Source: Harmothoe impar (Eukaryota > Annelida > Polychaeta > Phyllodocida > Polynoidae). From it: 64,000 nucleotides of DNA. A program made the translations under genes and the position numbers. Below are positions 32,902 through 42,780 of this stretch, one piece after another. Every line of letters starts with the position of its first letter. Within the stretch, counting starts at the first letter, position 1. The stretch lies in the NCBI GenBank assembly GCA_947462335.1, contig OX381720.1, positions 3,479,501-3,543,500 of the forward strand, written 5' to 3'. The notes beneath the pieces are model-generated. The model was not told the DNA's origin, searched no databases, and was given only the letters and a program-made list of their open reading frames with translations.

Positions 32902-33717
32902 TCACATAACAAACAGCCGACTTAGGCGTCTGTCCAGATCCACCTTGGACTCGTCCGTCCTGGTGAGGTATAGTAGGACGCTCATTGACCTCCAATCGCC
33001 CAAGTTCCTGATATCCAGTAATCCTACACCATTTTCGGCCAGCATGCTTGCCCCACCTCTCCTCATTGAATGTGAAGTCAGACGTCTCAGTCCCAACTCA
33101 CTACACACTTGAGTCAACCTTTTACCATACCAAGAATATGTGCCTCTCTTGATCGTCCTGCCAGACATATACGAAATCAACTGAGTTTCCCTCGAGGAGG
33201 ATGGAACCATCCCCATGAGTCTACTGGTGTACAACCAAATACAGAATATAGATGAACTGATAATAACAAAAGGAAGGTATAACACACGCTCCCCATAACA
33301 AATAGTTTTAGTGCGCCTTATCTTAAGTCCAACTCCCCAGTGAGACCAGACCACATCCCCATAGTTCACTGCTAGCCCTTCCTCGACAACATTTGACTTC
33401 CTCAAAAGACCCCGGAAGCATAACAAAATGGCCAGCCAGAACGCGACATCCTCACTACGGTCCATGTCCAAAGTTGAATAAATAGCCAACAAGTCCCTGA
33501 TCTGAGCAGGTGGGGCCTGCAAAACCAGATCCCCCAAAGTGCGCTTAATACCTTTAAGGGTCATCGTCAGCTCAAAGCTATTCTCACCTACCCGCGGCAC
33601 TCCATTTAGATCATGTAGGATCCACAACCCAGCTAAGTACGCCTTAATTGATCTATACTTCAATCTATCTGCCAAATGCGTAACATAAAGTAATACAGTG
33701 TCTATACTAGCCGGCAA
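32902..33717 (-). CDS. Tyrosine recombinase (integrase-type) ORF, N-terminus incomplete
   Basis: Catalyses strand exchange that integrates circular element DNA. Visible catalytic features: CFRGLLRKSN (first Arg), HSMRRGGAS (His-x-x-Arg), GDWRS (Trp/His position) and a following YL (nucleophile Tyr), in the order of DIRS/Ngaro recombinases. The displayed start is TTG; the open frame reaches back to TGA at the repeat boundary with no ATG, and the protein begins in the middle of the N-terminal helical domain (KAYLAGLWILHD). The ORF therefore looks truncated by an internal deletion that joined the 200-bp repeat to the recombinase gene. Length is 271 codons. Confidence 0.9.
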   Translation of the reverse strand: MPASIDTVLLYVTHLADRLKYRSIKAYLAGLWILHDLNGVPRVGENSFELTMTLKGIKRTLGDLVLQAPPAQIRDLLAIYSTLDMDRSEDVAFWLAILLCFRGLLRKSNVVEEGLAVNYGDVVWSHWGVGLKIRRTKTICYGERVLYLPFVIISSSIFCIWLYTSRLMGMVPSSSRETQLISYMSGRTIKRGTYSWYGKRLTQVCSELGLRRLTSHSMRRGGASMLAENGVGLLDIRNLGDWRSMSVLLYLTRTDESKVDLDRRLSRLFVM

Positions 33718-33740
33718 TGGTTGCCCTATCTCAAACTCAT

Positions 33741-33940
33741 AACAAATTCAACAGTTCAGTGTGTGTGTGCTACCTCTCCCGGCGGCAGTGGGGGCTGAAT
33801 GAGGCCGGGTTCTCGGCGCTGCCTCCCCGCGTCTGGTTTAGTTCCCCGAGTTGACGCCAGGGGGTCTTTTCCCGCGCCTGCTTGGCTGTTTAGTTTCGTA
33901 ATTTATAATCACACAAAGTAGTTCCTGCTTTATGTATCAC
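33741..33940. repeat. Split direct repeat, 200-bp unit, outer copy
   Basis: Second copy of the 200-bp unit. It is the element's edge toward protease, and native pol resumes at 33941. Confidence 0.85.
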
Positions 33941-35036
33941 TTATGGACGATCCTGTTAACAACTTAGTTAACTCTTCATGCAATTCCTCTTCCCCTCCTT
34001 CTTCTAACCTCAGGTCTTGGTGGCTACCGGTGACTGCCTCCGCAAGTATCACTTTCCCAACTTCAGTGCCTTTCTCAAGATATACTGTGGAGTTTCCGGG
34101 GTTGGAAATGGGTGTCACTGTCCATCTGGAATTCCCTACTAGGGTATCCGCAGATTCCAATCCCTTCCGGGATAATACAGCCATATCCGGCTCGATTACC
34201 GCTAATCCTTTCTGGATTAGCCTCCCTGAACTGACTAACACGTCACAGGTCATTCCCGGGGGAATCTTCACAGTCTGTGCCACACTAGCGACACTACTTA
34301 TCACTCTCAACTTACAGAGTATGGTCATATCATACGGGTATTCAATTTTCAACTTCCCACTTTTCGGATTCAAAGTCGCACCGAAGAGCGCCGCAAAATC
34401 CAAACCAAGAATACCATCATCTTCAATCTCAGCTATGGTCTGGGCCCAAACAAATTCTTTCCCGGCCACAGAGATTATCAGAAAAGTCCGTCCAAATGTC
34501 CTCATTCTGGTACCATCGGCCGTACATGCGTTTACCCTCATTGTGAGGTTCTCACACATATTCGGCAATAAGCTGATGAATCTCTTAGAGACCATGGAGT
34601 GGCTAGCTCCAGTATCCATAAGAAATTCCCCAGTCTTTCCTTGTACAGAACAGGAAACGTACCACCTCTTCCCATCAGTTACTGAGGGATTCCTAGTAAA
34701 CCGGTGAAGGTCACTATCAGTGCCCAGGTCGAATCCACATCCTTTCAGGTGTTCCAGACAAGGATGACCCGGGGGAAGCCTGGTTCCTCCAACCTTAACC
34801 AACTCTTTGGTTATTGACTCCTCTAAACTGGCACTAGGTTTCCCATACGCGCACCCCTGGGCGCCTGTTGTACCAGTCTCCCCAGCCTCATGGTTTCCGG
34901 GATGTACGGTCCCATCTCCATTCTTGCTGGACGCATTCACTGCTAATGAATCTTCACCGCCAACGTCGGTGATAATCTGACATATTTCCTCAGGGGTTAC
35001 CGTCCTGCCATCCCCGGTAACCCCCTCTAATTTCCC
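33930..35036 (-). CDS. Gypsy pol, protease segment (interrupted)
   Basis: Reached from gag by -1 frameshifting at 35030-35036. The retropepsin active site LMDTGASHSMV cleaves the polyprotein; the flap and C-terminal region follow, with the ILGLD motif (DDGILGLDFAALFG). The frame is open to 33941, where the YR element begins; TAA at 33930-33932 inside that element ends the reading. An upstream GTG at 34940 is only an apparent start: the frame is open from the gag overlap. Confidence 0.9.
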   Translation of the reverse strand, partial: GKLEGVTGDGRTVTPEEICQIITDVGGEDSLAVNASSKNGDGTVHPGNHEAGETGTTGAQGCAYGKPSASLEESITKELVKVGGTRLPPGHPCLEHLKGCGFDLGTDSDLHRFTRNPSVTDGKRWYVSCSVQGKTGEFLMDTGASHSMVSKRFISLLPNMCENLTMRVNACTADGTRMRTFGRTFLIISVAGKEFVWAQTIAEIEDDGILGLDFAALFGATLNPKSGKLKIEYPYDMTILCKLRVISSVASVAQTVKIPPGMTCDVLVSSGRLIQKGLAVIEPDMAVLSRKGLESADTLVGNSRWTVTPISNPGNSTVYLEKGTEVGKVILAEAVTGSHQDLRLEEGGEEELHEELTKLLTGSSISDT

Positions 35037-37597
35037 GAAACCTCACTTCTTAAAACAGGTTTCTCTGCTTTGCATTCAGATGCAAAGTGCCCTTTGACTT
35101 GACATCTGTAACACTGGACAGTGTTACGATCGACCCTAGGGCGGCGCCTGGTTTGATTATCAAACACCTCGTTCATGCGTTTAATCATGGACTCCATTAA
35201 GGTATTTAATGAGTTTCCTGACGCATTTGTTTTATCCGGAGTGGTCGTCTCCGGGGTCTGGGTTTTCTGACTGGGTTCAGTCTGAGGCTCCCGAATGTCG
35301 GGTTTCCGGGGGGTTTCCGAATAACCTTTGTTACTAGGAAGCTTCCCGGAAGCTGGGGTTGAGCTAGATTTCTGTCGACCCTTGAATTTCAGGGCGTCTA
35401 CTCTCTCCTCCCCTTCAGATTCTTCCGCGGAAGAATCGGCTCCATCTAAGGAATGTTCAATTCCAGAGACGCGCTGCCCCCTATTAGCGGGTATCATACC
35501 AGCCAACAGTATCTTCTTCTTGTCATGCTGATCAATCGCCATGAACAAATCTGCTAGGGAAGACCCAGCTTCCCAAGCTCTACCACAAACTTTAGCATGT
35601 TCGGGATCACTTAATCCACTAATAAATCTTACAAATAGGGATTCTATGTAATATTCAGCATCCCTACTCCATTCTGGCCTAGCCTGCCGCAATAATCGCT
35701 GCAATTCTAGCCCAAAAATTTTAGCAGATTCCTTTGGTTTCTGCGTTCTTCTCTGAAACAGAGTCCAGTGATCTACTGTCACCATTTTCCCAAAGGTATA
35801 ACAAGCTAATACTTCCAGCTGGTCGTATGTAGCTTCCGGCCCGTAAGTGTCCCTCCATTCTTCAACCACTATCTTACCCGGGCCGTCACTCAACCATATC
35901 ACAAAAGCTCCCAAGGATTCCTCCTTTTTCCAGCAATTGTACTTACAATCATCTAAAAGTGATTGATATTCCTCCTTCCAGGGTCGTAAACCCCTGTAAG
36001 GCTTAGTCACGCGTGCAGTTCTCTTAGCGGCATAATTAGAATGCACTAATTGACCCGACATGCGTCTACTCCAAGCCAGTAAGTCTGTACCGTCTTGACC
36101 TCGGCTGGAGCAATCTAGTCCCAAATTACCTATGGCTGGGTCTCGATTATGTAATCGGTGTTCCGCCGGGGTCATTGTTACCCTTCGGTTCAAAGGAACC
36201 TTTATCTTGGGTATATCGTCAGAAGATTTATCTGATTCCGAGTCTGTACCCTCATCAAAGCGTGGGCCTTGATAGCCGGACAATCCCTGAGTGTTTTTAT
36301 GCACTGGATTTGACCTTCCCTTCGTTCTCTGCTGTGACCCCTTATTCAGACTGCCCCTCGGCCTATTTTCAGGGTCTTTATTGACTCCCGAATGTGTATC
36401 AGTGGTCGGAGGTGAATATGAATAAGTTGCATCCGGGCAATATCTATAATTACCCTTGCTATCATAATCTCCCGGGTTCCCATACTGAGCCGGGTCATCT
36501 CCCGAAAAGGGGTTCAGTGAGCCATAACTATGGTTCACGACTTCATCTCGGAATTTATTTTTATAATGTCGAGACACTTCCTCCTCTGGAGACATTTCCC
36601 TGTTAACCTGACCAATACTGGCATGATTAACTGGTTCCCGTTCAAGAGAGCGCCCGGTGATATTCACTCTCTTTGAATCCTTCCCTCTGTTTTTATACAC
36701 AGAGTCTTCCACATTCCTCAATCCATTATCATTAATAAATGGATCGAATTGCGGTAATGCATCCACCTTCCTAGCAGCAAGAGTGCTGTCCAGAACAGTT
36801 TCCGGCCTGATAGCTGGAACTTGTTCCTCCCCCTGCTGTTCCATTGCCTTCGACAATTCACCCCGCAGGAGAGTTTTCCTGGCTTCCAGGGAACAGACAG
36901 CCTCCACCTCAGCTTTCCGTTTCCTTTCTAACTCTTCCGTTTCTTCCAGGATTTGTATCCTGGTGGATTCGTTATCCTTGACCAACTGGTCTCTGCCCTT
37001 CTCGAGCTCTTCTGTCCCCTTCTTTAGGGCATACCATTCTCTAGAGTATTTTTTCAACTCCCTCTCAAACCTCTCCTTAAGAGATTCGGAATGTTCATTC
37101 TCCTTCTGGTTCTCAGCAATCTTTGCCTGAATCTTTTGGTATTCATGCGATTCCTGAGCAACCTTCTTTTTCATATACCGGTTGTCTTCTATCAACCGTT
37201 CTCTCTCTTCTATCAGAGTTCCTTTTACCCTCTGATTCTCAGAGAGGATCTCGTCCCTTTCTTTTACCAGGGATGTCAATTCCTCAGTCAATGCAGCATA
37301 CTGATCTTCCATTGACTGCTTGTCCAATCGGACATTCTCCCAGTAGAGGTCATCCTCTTCCCGAGCCAAACGCTCGTCATATTCCCTCTGGAATCTCTCA
37401 TCCCCTACATAGGGTTCCACCCAGGAAAGATCCTGCAATTTCCTCTTCTTCTGCTCTGGCTTCAAGCCCTCCCCAGGGTCCATCCCTGGCACCTCCAGGC
37501 GAGTTGATTCCAACTCCCCTTCACTCAGCTCTGGGCCAGAGCCGCCCAGGCTACCACCGGTAGCCATTGTCTGTCCACTAAAGGACTGTCTGTCCAC
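35027..37597 (-). CDS. Gag-like polyprotein of the LTR element
   Basis: Structural protein of the virus-like particle, 856 codons. Residues about 47-270 are charged heptad-like sequence (EELTSLVKERDEILSENQRV, EELEKGRDQLVKD), a long predicted coiled coil not usual in Gypsy gag. A linker rich in Ser/Pro/Asp follows, then a capsid-like helical domain (about 520-700: ESLGAFVIWLSDGPGKIVVE, FQRRTQKPKESAKIF), and a CCHC zinc knuckle near the C-terminus (CYRCQVKGHFASEC). It ends TAG at 35027-35029, right after the slippery heptamer. The ATG at 37597 lies 90 bases downstream of the 5' LTR. Confidence 0.92.
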   Translation of the reverse strand: MDRQSFSGQTMATGGSLGGSGPELSEGELESTRLEVPGMDPGEGLKPEQKKRKLQDLSWVEPYVGDERFQREYDERLAREEDDLYWENVRLDKQSMEDQYAALTEELTSLVKERDEILSENQRVKGTLIEERERLIEDNRYMKKKVAQESHEYQKIQAKIAENQKENEHSESLKERFERELKKYSREWYALKKGTEELEKGRDQLVKDNESTRIQILEETEELERKRKAEVEAVCSLEARKTLLRGELSKAMEQQGEEQVPAIRPETVLDSTLAARKVDALPQFDPFINDNGLRNVEDSVYKNRGKDSKRVNITGRSLEREPVNHASIGQVNREMSPEEEVSRHYKNKFRDEVVNHSYGSLNPFSGDDPAQYGNPGDYDSKGNYRYCPDATYSYSPPTTDTHSGVNKDPENRPRGSLNKGSQQRTKGRSNPVHKNTQGLSGYQGPRFDEGTDSESDKSSDDIPKIKVPLNRRVTMTPAEHRLHNRDPAIGNLGLDCSSRGQDGTDLLAWSRRMSGQLVHSNYAAKRTARVTKPYRGLRPWKEEYQSLLDDCKYNCWKKEESLGAFVIWLSDGPGKIVVEEWRDTYGPEATYDQLEVLACYTFGKMVTVDHWTLFQRRTQKPKESAKIFGLELQRLLRQARPEWSRDAEYYIESLFVRFISGLSDPEHAKVCGRAWEAGSSLADLFMAIDQHDKKKILLAGMIPANRGQRVSGIEHSLDGADSSAEESEGEERVDALKFKGRQKSSSTPASGKLPSNKGYSETPRKPDIREPQTEPSQKTQTPETTTPDKTNASGNSLNTLMESMIKRMNEVFDNQTRRRPRVDRNTVQCYRCQVKGHFASECKAEKPVLRSEVSGN
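35030..35036 (-). promoter_or_regulatory. -1 ribosomal frameshift slippery site, G GGA AAT
   Basis: On the minus strand the last gag codons read TCG GGA AAT TAG. GGGAAAT fits the X XXY YYZ heptamer, and a shift of -1 there enters exactly the open protease frame (GGG AAA TTA GAG). The gag stop is the next codon. Confidence 0.75.
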
Positions 37598-37669
37598 TCA
37601 AGGACTTCCTGTTCAGTATAACCCGAACATATTCCCGAACAACTAACTTGTTCTGCTACCTTCACTGCT

Positions 37670-37686
37670 ACTGGTCACGGCACCAG
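37670..37686 (-). other. Primer binding site, tRNA-His-like
   Basis: Immediately inside the 5' LTR the minus strand reads c then tggtgccgtgacc. This is complementary to the 3' end of animal tRNA-His (gtcacggcacca) for about 12 bases. It would prime minus-strand DNA synthesis. Confidence 0.75.
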
Positions 37687-38170
37687 TGTGGTGGTTCGTA
37701 GTTAACTCTAGGTTAAAGAACAACGATCACGGCAGTTTCCAGGTGCGAGAATATATCTGTCTTTATTCACAAGAATAACAACTCTAGTTCCTTTCCTAGG
37801 GAACAATCAGTGTAGAATTAATACACACAGGTAGATCAGGTTTCTCTATAAATAGAGGAAACGGTCAGTATACAACTCTTAGCATACAACTCTGTCCGCA
37901 CGGTTGGACATGTGAAGTCTCTCGTCAGTCGGGCCTGCACTGACTGCCGTTCCAGGTAAACACATGGGTCTTATATAACACCGGCTCTTAGATCACGTGG
38001 CCAGGTGGGTGGGTCGGCCGCCCACCTGAGAGCGGCACACGGTTACCTGAAGAGGACCTGCGCCCTCTCCCGGGAACTGTGTGCACTAGCTCCAGGTGGA
38101 GAAGCCGAGTAAACAGACGTTACCCGGAAATACCGTGTATGAGATTAATATGTAATATCATGCCCCTACA
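37687..38170 (-). repeat. 5' LTR
   Basis: Promoter LTR of the element. On the minus strand a TATA box lies at 37971-37978 and AATAAA at 37762-37767, giving U3 of about 165 bases and R plus U5 of about 260. It differs from the 3' LTR at about two bases. Confidence 0.93.
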
Positions 38171-40819
38171 ATATAATCAATTGATCCTGGTGTCGAATAT
38201 TTCCGAGCTGGTCAAGTTCTTTCTATACACCAGGACACCATTTAGGCCACTCAAAAAAGGGCCTGATAAATATAACGAGGGAAGATTATGTTCTTTTTTT
38301 TTACTCGCTGGCTAAAATGTGTTGGATAATATATGGTTTTCACAACCAAGTTATTTCATTTAAAAAAAATTCAATTAAAACAAAAAAGAAGAGGTTTCTC
38401 TCAAAAGCTGATTTTTATGAAGCGCATGGTTTTATTTTTTGAAATGACCTTATACGTGTGATAACAAGGCCAATGAGACATTGGAATTAGCCGTTAACAG
38501 AGCTTTATAACAAGAGCAATTTTGGTATTCTGACTGCTGAGGGACAATGCTAACCTATGGGAGAACACCCAAGTACATCCTCTTAGTACTATTTGCACTG
38601 TTACTAAGTTGTATCATGGTGAACTAAATCTGAGGGTTTTAATGGTTACACCTGTTGGCCTGTGCAAACATCATCCTTTAGGGTTATTTCGTTAAGGGCC
38701 GCATAGTGCCTTAGTTTAGTATATCCTTTGTTCCCTATGATGCACAAAGCAGCCCTGGTTGGATATGCTGACCCTGCATGTTATTAGATTAGTTGGCATG
38801 ATGCAGGAAAGCAGCCCTCATGAGTGGACCTGCCAGGGCTGCAGCCATACAGCATATCACCACAAAGTGTATAGCACATTGAAACATGAATTAGGGTCGT
38901 TAAAGGGTTACTATAACACTAGTCTGGCCATCCAACGTCACGGACTAAATGACAGTGTAATTAGTTAGAGTACATGCAATTTAAATGTAAGCTTTGAGTA
39001 ATCTTTCACCTCAATTTAGGACTTTTAGTCTATTTCCACAAAACCAGCTATAAACAATGCTACCAGTAGCTAGTCCAAGAACAGATCTATTATTTAATAC
39101 TAAAGTTTGAGTTTGACAAATTTTTATTTGGCTCAAAGTACATAATACACATTACGTTTTTCAACAGTGGCCAAAGATGAGATACTATTAATCACAGTCT
39201 GACTCTTAAGTCATGTATCAAAAATACATACATTAAACTCTGCTCATGTAAATCACGAGGGTACAAAATTCAGAAGTTACAAAGCAAATGAGAACCCTTT
39301 ACTAGTCCTCACACAGAAAAAACAACATCGTTATTATCATCACAGGCAGTAAAGCGGATAGCAGGTTTACACGCATTACCATGGGCTGGATCAATTGGTA
39401 ATACTCATCAAACCAAAATACAACTAGAGAATCATACACCGGATCCAGTGGTTTCTCACATATAATATAGTATTGACCATTCCTATGCTGGGTTTCTACA
39501 TAATAAATAATACTTTTATATTTTCATTCATTTCCATACAGTGGCAACTACTCTCATACTTAGCTCATGTCCGGGTTATACCCCAGTAATTTAACAGATT
39601 CCTATTCTTTTCGTCCTGAACTTTTCACTAAATTGCAGGCGAGTCAGCGAGTTCATTGACTCGTCTCGGTTGAAGTCCATTTTCCACGACTTATCATTGT
39701 TTCTCCTGCCTTAAAAGCTGACAACTTAACGAAAACATATTACTCTTTGTTAATCTGCAATAATTTACTACTTACATGGTCAAATTAAGGAGGATTGATT
39801 GATTTTCGGCAAAGTTAAGTCGCCGAAACTTGACTCGTCGGATTCTTGAGAAAAGGTTTCCCGTTCGACGACAATGATCGCTTCCGGTTATGGTGCGCTC
39901 GATAAACAAATTATTTATTGATCAAGACGGGTAAACTGTCTAAAATGTCCGCAAATGCCACTATATTACCTGTAGGAGTAATAATATTACCTTCAAAGTC
40001 CGCAATTAGCTGTATTTCGGAAGATAATGTCCGTGCCGGATTTCGGCAATCGCTGGCGGGTTCAAAACCGACGCACGGTCTGCGAGGGATGGTCTAAAGG
40101 CGACAGTGAACCGCGGTCGACGAGAATGGTGAATTTTCATCGATTACAGCTAAAATATGAAGGGTAAGTCCGCAATTTTTGTTGTCATTGATAGATTAGG
40201 CTCCTCTCTTATGGGGGGTGAAATTGCGGACAGCTCAGTAGCCGGGTTTTTCCGCAAAATGACGAAGACCGGGCGCTAAACTTGCTAAGACCAAAAAACA
40301 GAGCCAATGATCAAATGATAGAAGTTTGAGTATGACAGCGTGGCTGGTCACCCCGTTGAAAAACGCTTCAACCAAATGTTCTGGGGGGCTAGGGCCTATT
40401 TCAGCTATTGTACTTCCAAATATAGGATGTTTTGTAACGCTTAGGCTTTGTTTCCATTAAATATAATGTACTTTAACCCCCAAACGAAGGCAATGAAAAA
40501 AAAAGATATCGTCTCAAGCTTAATGTGGGTCAACGATCAGCTGATCGGCGCCAAGCAGTTTCGTGATACCCCCCGGCCCGATATCCCTTAAGCATTATGT
40601 GGTTGGGGGTGACCTGAAACTGACGCAGACCGGACTGTCATTTCTCAACTTGAATCACATTTCTTGAAAATGGCTCATATCAAAGGTAAATCTCAACCAA
40701 TATTCACCTTATTAGGCTCGTTAGATGCAGAAATGTCATCTTTATTAGGCCCTAGTGTGTCAGCCCTCCATCCCCCCTACTTTTTGTGAAATTTGACATT
40801 GTTTGGGAATGTTGGCGAG
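38171..40819. other. Intergenic; repeats only
   Basis: No gene is recognised. It includes a fragment of the AGGCCACTCAAAAAA family (about 38238-38256), an ATGATGCA-family copy at 38680-38915, and a CpG-richer stretch at 39830-40260 that ends with ATGAAG followed by GGTAAGT (40157-40169), a possible start codon next to a splice donor. Confidence 0.45.
38680..38915. repeat. ATGATGCA-family hairpin element
   Basis: Contains atgatgcacaaagcagccctgg, ggcatgatgcaggaaagcagccct and ends gtcgttaaagggttac. Arms with cagccctggttgg and ccagggctgcag pair. Confidence 0.6.
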
Positions 40820-40822
40820 TAG

Positions 40823-40965
40823 AATGCTTCGACTTAGACTCTTTCGCATAGCGCCAAACAAAGCGTCTCGGCGAGAGGATTTCAGAAATGTAAAATTTGT
40901 CTCTCTATCATGTGTAGTTCCAGAGCTAGGTGCATATAAGTAACCTTTTGCCCCCCCCCCCCCTT
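40823..40965 (+). repeat. Direct repeat, copy 1 of about 120 bp
   Basis: Shares atagcgccaaac, gaagcgtctcggcgagagga, ctctctatcatg and agttccagagctaggtgcat with 41625-41742. The copies lie about 790 bp apart and each is followed by a C-run. Confidence 0.7.
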
Positions 40966-41624
40966 TCTTGTGAATAAGCTGCTTTAGTCCCAACTAAAAA
41001 TTCGGAGCCTAAATTATATAATTTGACATTCTTGGAACTGTCACTGAAATCTGACGAAATCCACAATTTTCAAAATTGGCTGTGTCAGGGGGGGGGGGGA
41101 GTATGGCCTAAATGTTAAAGCATTTTATATGGGATGGACATGGGAAAGTAGATAAACATGTTTACTATACTGTGTGCGAAGGATAAATTTTAATATGGTT
41201 CCTAAGTATCTCCCAAAAAATAAAAGCATTTTGATGTCTGGTCTACTTTTTACAGTTGTGAGACCAGCCTGTCAGAACCAGGATAGACTCTATGTACTTT
41301 TATCTCAGGGTCTCAGGTTTACAGAAATAACTACTGCATATTATGCAATATCTCCCAAAAATTCTAATTCTTTGGACATCTGCGGTAGTCCCAGCTAAAG
41401 GAAATTCTCAAATATCATGTCTAGGTACCTCAAAATTTAAAAGAGCAAAATGAAGAATATTGTGAAAATCAAAACTAAAATATGGCATTGTGGGTTTGGG
41501 AGGGGGGGGGGGCGTAAAAATTTCAGACCCCTCCCGAGGGGGGGAGGGGCTTAAAAAATTCTGACCCCTCTTGATGGGGGGGGGCTTTTAGCTAAGGGAC
41601 CCCGCCCCCCCCAAATCTTTGGGA

Positions 41625-41742
41625 TAGCGCCAAACGAAGCGTCTCGGCGAGAGGAGTTCAGAAATGTTCAATTTATCTCTCTATCATGTTTAGTTCCAGA
41701 GCTAGGTGCATATTAGTAACCTTTTGTCCCCCCCCCCTGGTT
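41625..41742 (+). repeat. Direct repeat, copy 2 of about 120 bp
   Basis: Second copy of the unit at 40823. G-rich spacer sequences (41500-41600, gggggggaggggcttaaaaaatt) lie between, suggesting a degraded larger tandem repeat. Confidence 0.7.
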
Positions 41743-41778
41743 TGATACATGTCCGACCTTAAACTCCACAGTACTGCC

Positions 41779-41898
41779 TCAGAAAGGTTATTAGAGTTGC
41801 CTGTGCTTTAATAGATGTAAATACCCGGTATTTAACACTCAGAAAGGTTAATAGAGCTGTCTGTGGTTTAGTACATGTAAATACCCGGTAGTGACTTT
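41779..41898 (+). repeat. 60-bp tandem duplication
   Basis: Two adjacent units begin ctcagaaaggtta and end gtaaatacccggta. Confidence 0.75.
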
Positions 41899-41974
41899 AA
41901 ATAAAAGGCCATGGTTCTTCAGAAGTTAAAGTTCTTTTTCTGCCATTTTATATGTAAATTCTTATATTTTCCAG

Positions 41975-42089
41975 TGAACGTGAGCGGTACGAGCGGGAGT
42001 CACACGAACGGGAGACAGAGGAGCGGGAGTCGCCGGAGTCACAGGAGCGGGAGCCTTGGCCAAATGGACACAGCACTCAGAACCTTGAT
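41975..42089 (+). other. Candidate exon, ERE-repeat coding or purine minisatellite
   Basis: An acceptor-like tatattttccag is followed by about 80 bases of gagcgggagtcac-type units. One frame gives a charged ERE/ERES repeat peptide, another a GSRRSHRSGS peptide. The sequence then runs into the minisatellite at 42091. No partner exon is proven. Confidence 0.25.
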
Positions 42090-42090
42090 A

Positions 42091-42350
42091 TGGGGCCCCA
42101 TACCACGCCTAGGGGCTCCACAACACGTGTAGGGGCTCCATACCATGCCTAGGGGCTCCACAACACGTGTAGGGGCTCTACAACACGTGTAGGGGCTCCA
42201 TACCACGCCTAGGGGCTCCACACCATGACTAGGGGCTCCACAACACTGTAGGGGCTCCATACCACGCCTAGGGGCTCCACAACACGTGTAGGAGCTCCAC
42301 AACACGTGTAGGGGCTCCATACCATGCCTAGGGGCTCCCCAACATGCATA
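42091..42350 (+). repeat. Minisatellite, about 21-bp units
   Basis: About 12 units alternate between aggggctccataccacgcct and aggggctccacaacacgtgt, with point variants. ORFs on both strands are consequences of the repeat. Confidence 0.9.
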
Positions 42351-42514
42351 CTCCCCAACATGCATACTATGGACTTCATGTGAGGGAATTTCAGATACAA
42401 GTCAGGCATGAAACCCATATGGAAACTGTTCCACATATCTAGGAAACTCATCCACATGTTTAGGAACTCTTCAACATGTGTATCTAAACTCAATCAATGG
42501 GTCTAGAAACTCTA

Positions 42515-42780
42515 TATCTAGGAATTCCACTAGACACTTAGAAAGTCTAGGAACTCTTCAATATATCAATCTTCATCCAAGTCAATTCATTGCTGCCCTT
42601 TTAATTATTAATAAAATCAGTTTCCATTATAATAGAAGGAATTCCTTTGTTGCCATTTATAACCTCATCAAGTAAACAAATTTCCTCACTAACTCTGAAA
42701 TAAATCCCAAACACCCCTCCAAATGCCTAAACAACCCTGCATAAATATTAAATCCAGTATCTTCTCAAACAAGTGAGGGC
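42515..42780 (+). repeat. Dispersed repeat with coding-like segment, copy 2
   Basis: Homologous to 20205-20490 in inverted orientation. Codons 42535-42615 read HLESLGTLQYINLH then [12 protein letters not shown]. The end cttctcaaacaagtgagggc runs into the hairpin at 42769. Confidence 0.6.

Larger units (their letters stand above)
32363..33940 (-). mobile_element. Tyrosine-recombinase (DIRS/Ngaro-type) element nested in Gypsy pol
   Basis: Two direct repeat pairs are interleaved: a 94-bp repeat at 32363-32456 and 32682-32775, and a 200-bp repeat at 32482-32681 and 33741-33940. Read on the minus strand the order is A1 (33940-33741), YR ORF, B1 (32775-32682), A2 (32681-32482), B2 (32456-32363). 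This A-ORF-BAB order is the split direct repeat layout of PAT/Ngaro-type YR retrotransposons. No target duplication is seen, as expected for tyrosine recombinases. RT and gag are absent, so this is an internally deleted or YR-only element. The 200-bp repeat is GC-rich (cccggcggcagtgggggc). Confidence 0.88.
23594..38170 (-). mobile_element. 14.6-kb Ty3/Gypsy-type LTR retrotransposon
   Basis: Two 484-bp LTRs (TG...CA) bound the element and flanking atat on both sides (23590-23593, 38171-38174) is a 4-bp target duplication. The LTRs differ at about two positions, so insertion is recent. Reading on the minus strand: 5' LTR, primer site, gag, -1 frameshift site, protease, RT/RNase H, integrase, an extra 1072-codon ORF, a 1.46-kb 3' UTR, polypurine tract, 3' LTR. 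Order protease-RT-RNase H-integrase defines Ty3/Gypsy. Two lesions are visible: a 1578-bp YR element at 32363-33940 and an in-frame TAA at 31137-31139. The length is unusual for a Gypsy element; the extra ORF, its leader and the nested element account for about 5.3 kb. Confidence 0.95.

Noticed and set aside
32762..32995. Cys-rich ORF (CAECRDRGH) overlapping the recombinase end
   Set aside because: Different frame from the recombinase, no matching zinc-knuckle spacing, and it runs through the direct repeat.
33943..34707. 254-codon plus-strand ORF opposite protease
   Set aside because: Antisense shadow of pol; no motif.
34940..34940. Independent GTG start for the protease ORF
   Set aside because: The frame is open upstream into gag and a slippery site explains access, so no separate start is needed.
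42039..42493. ORFs of about 100 codons over the minisatellite
   Set aside because: Repeat-derived peptide with no start context or conservation.
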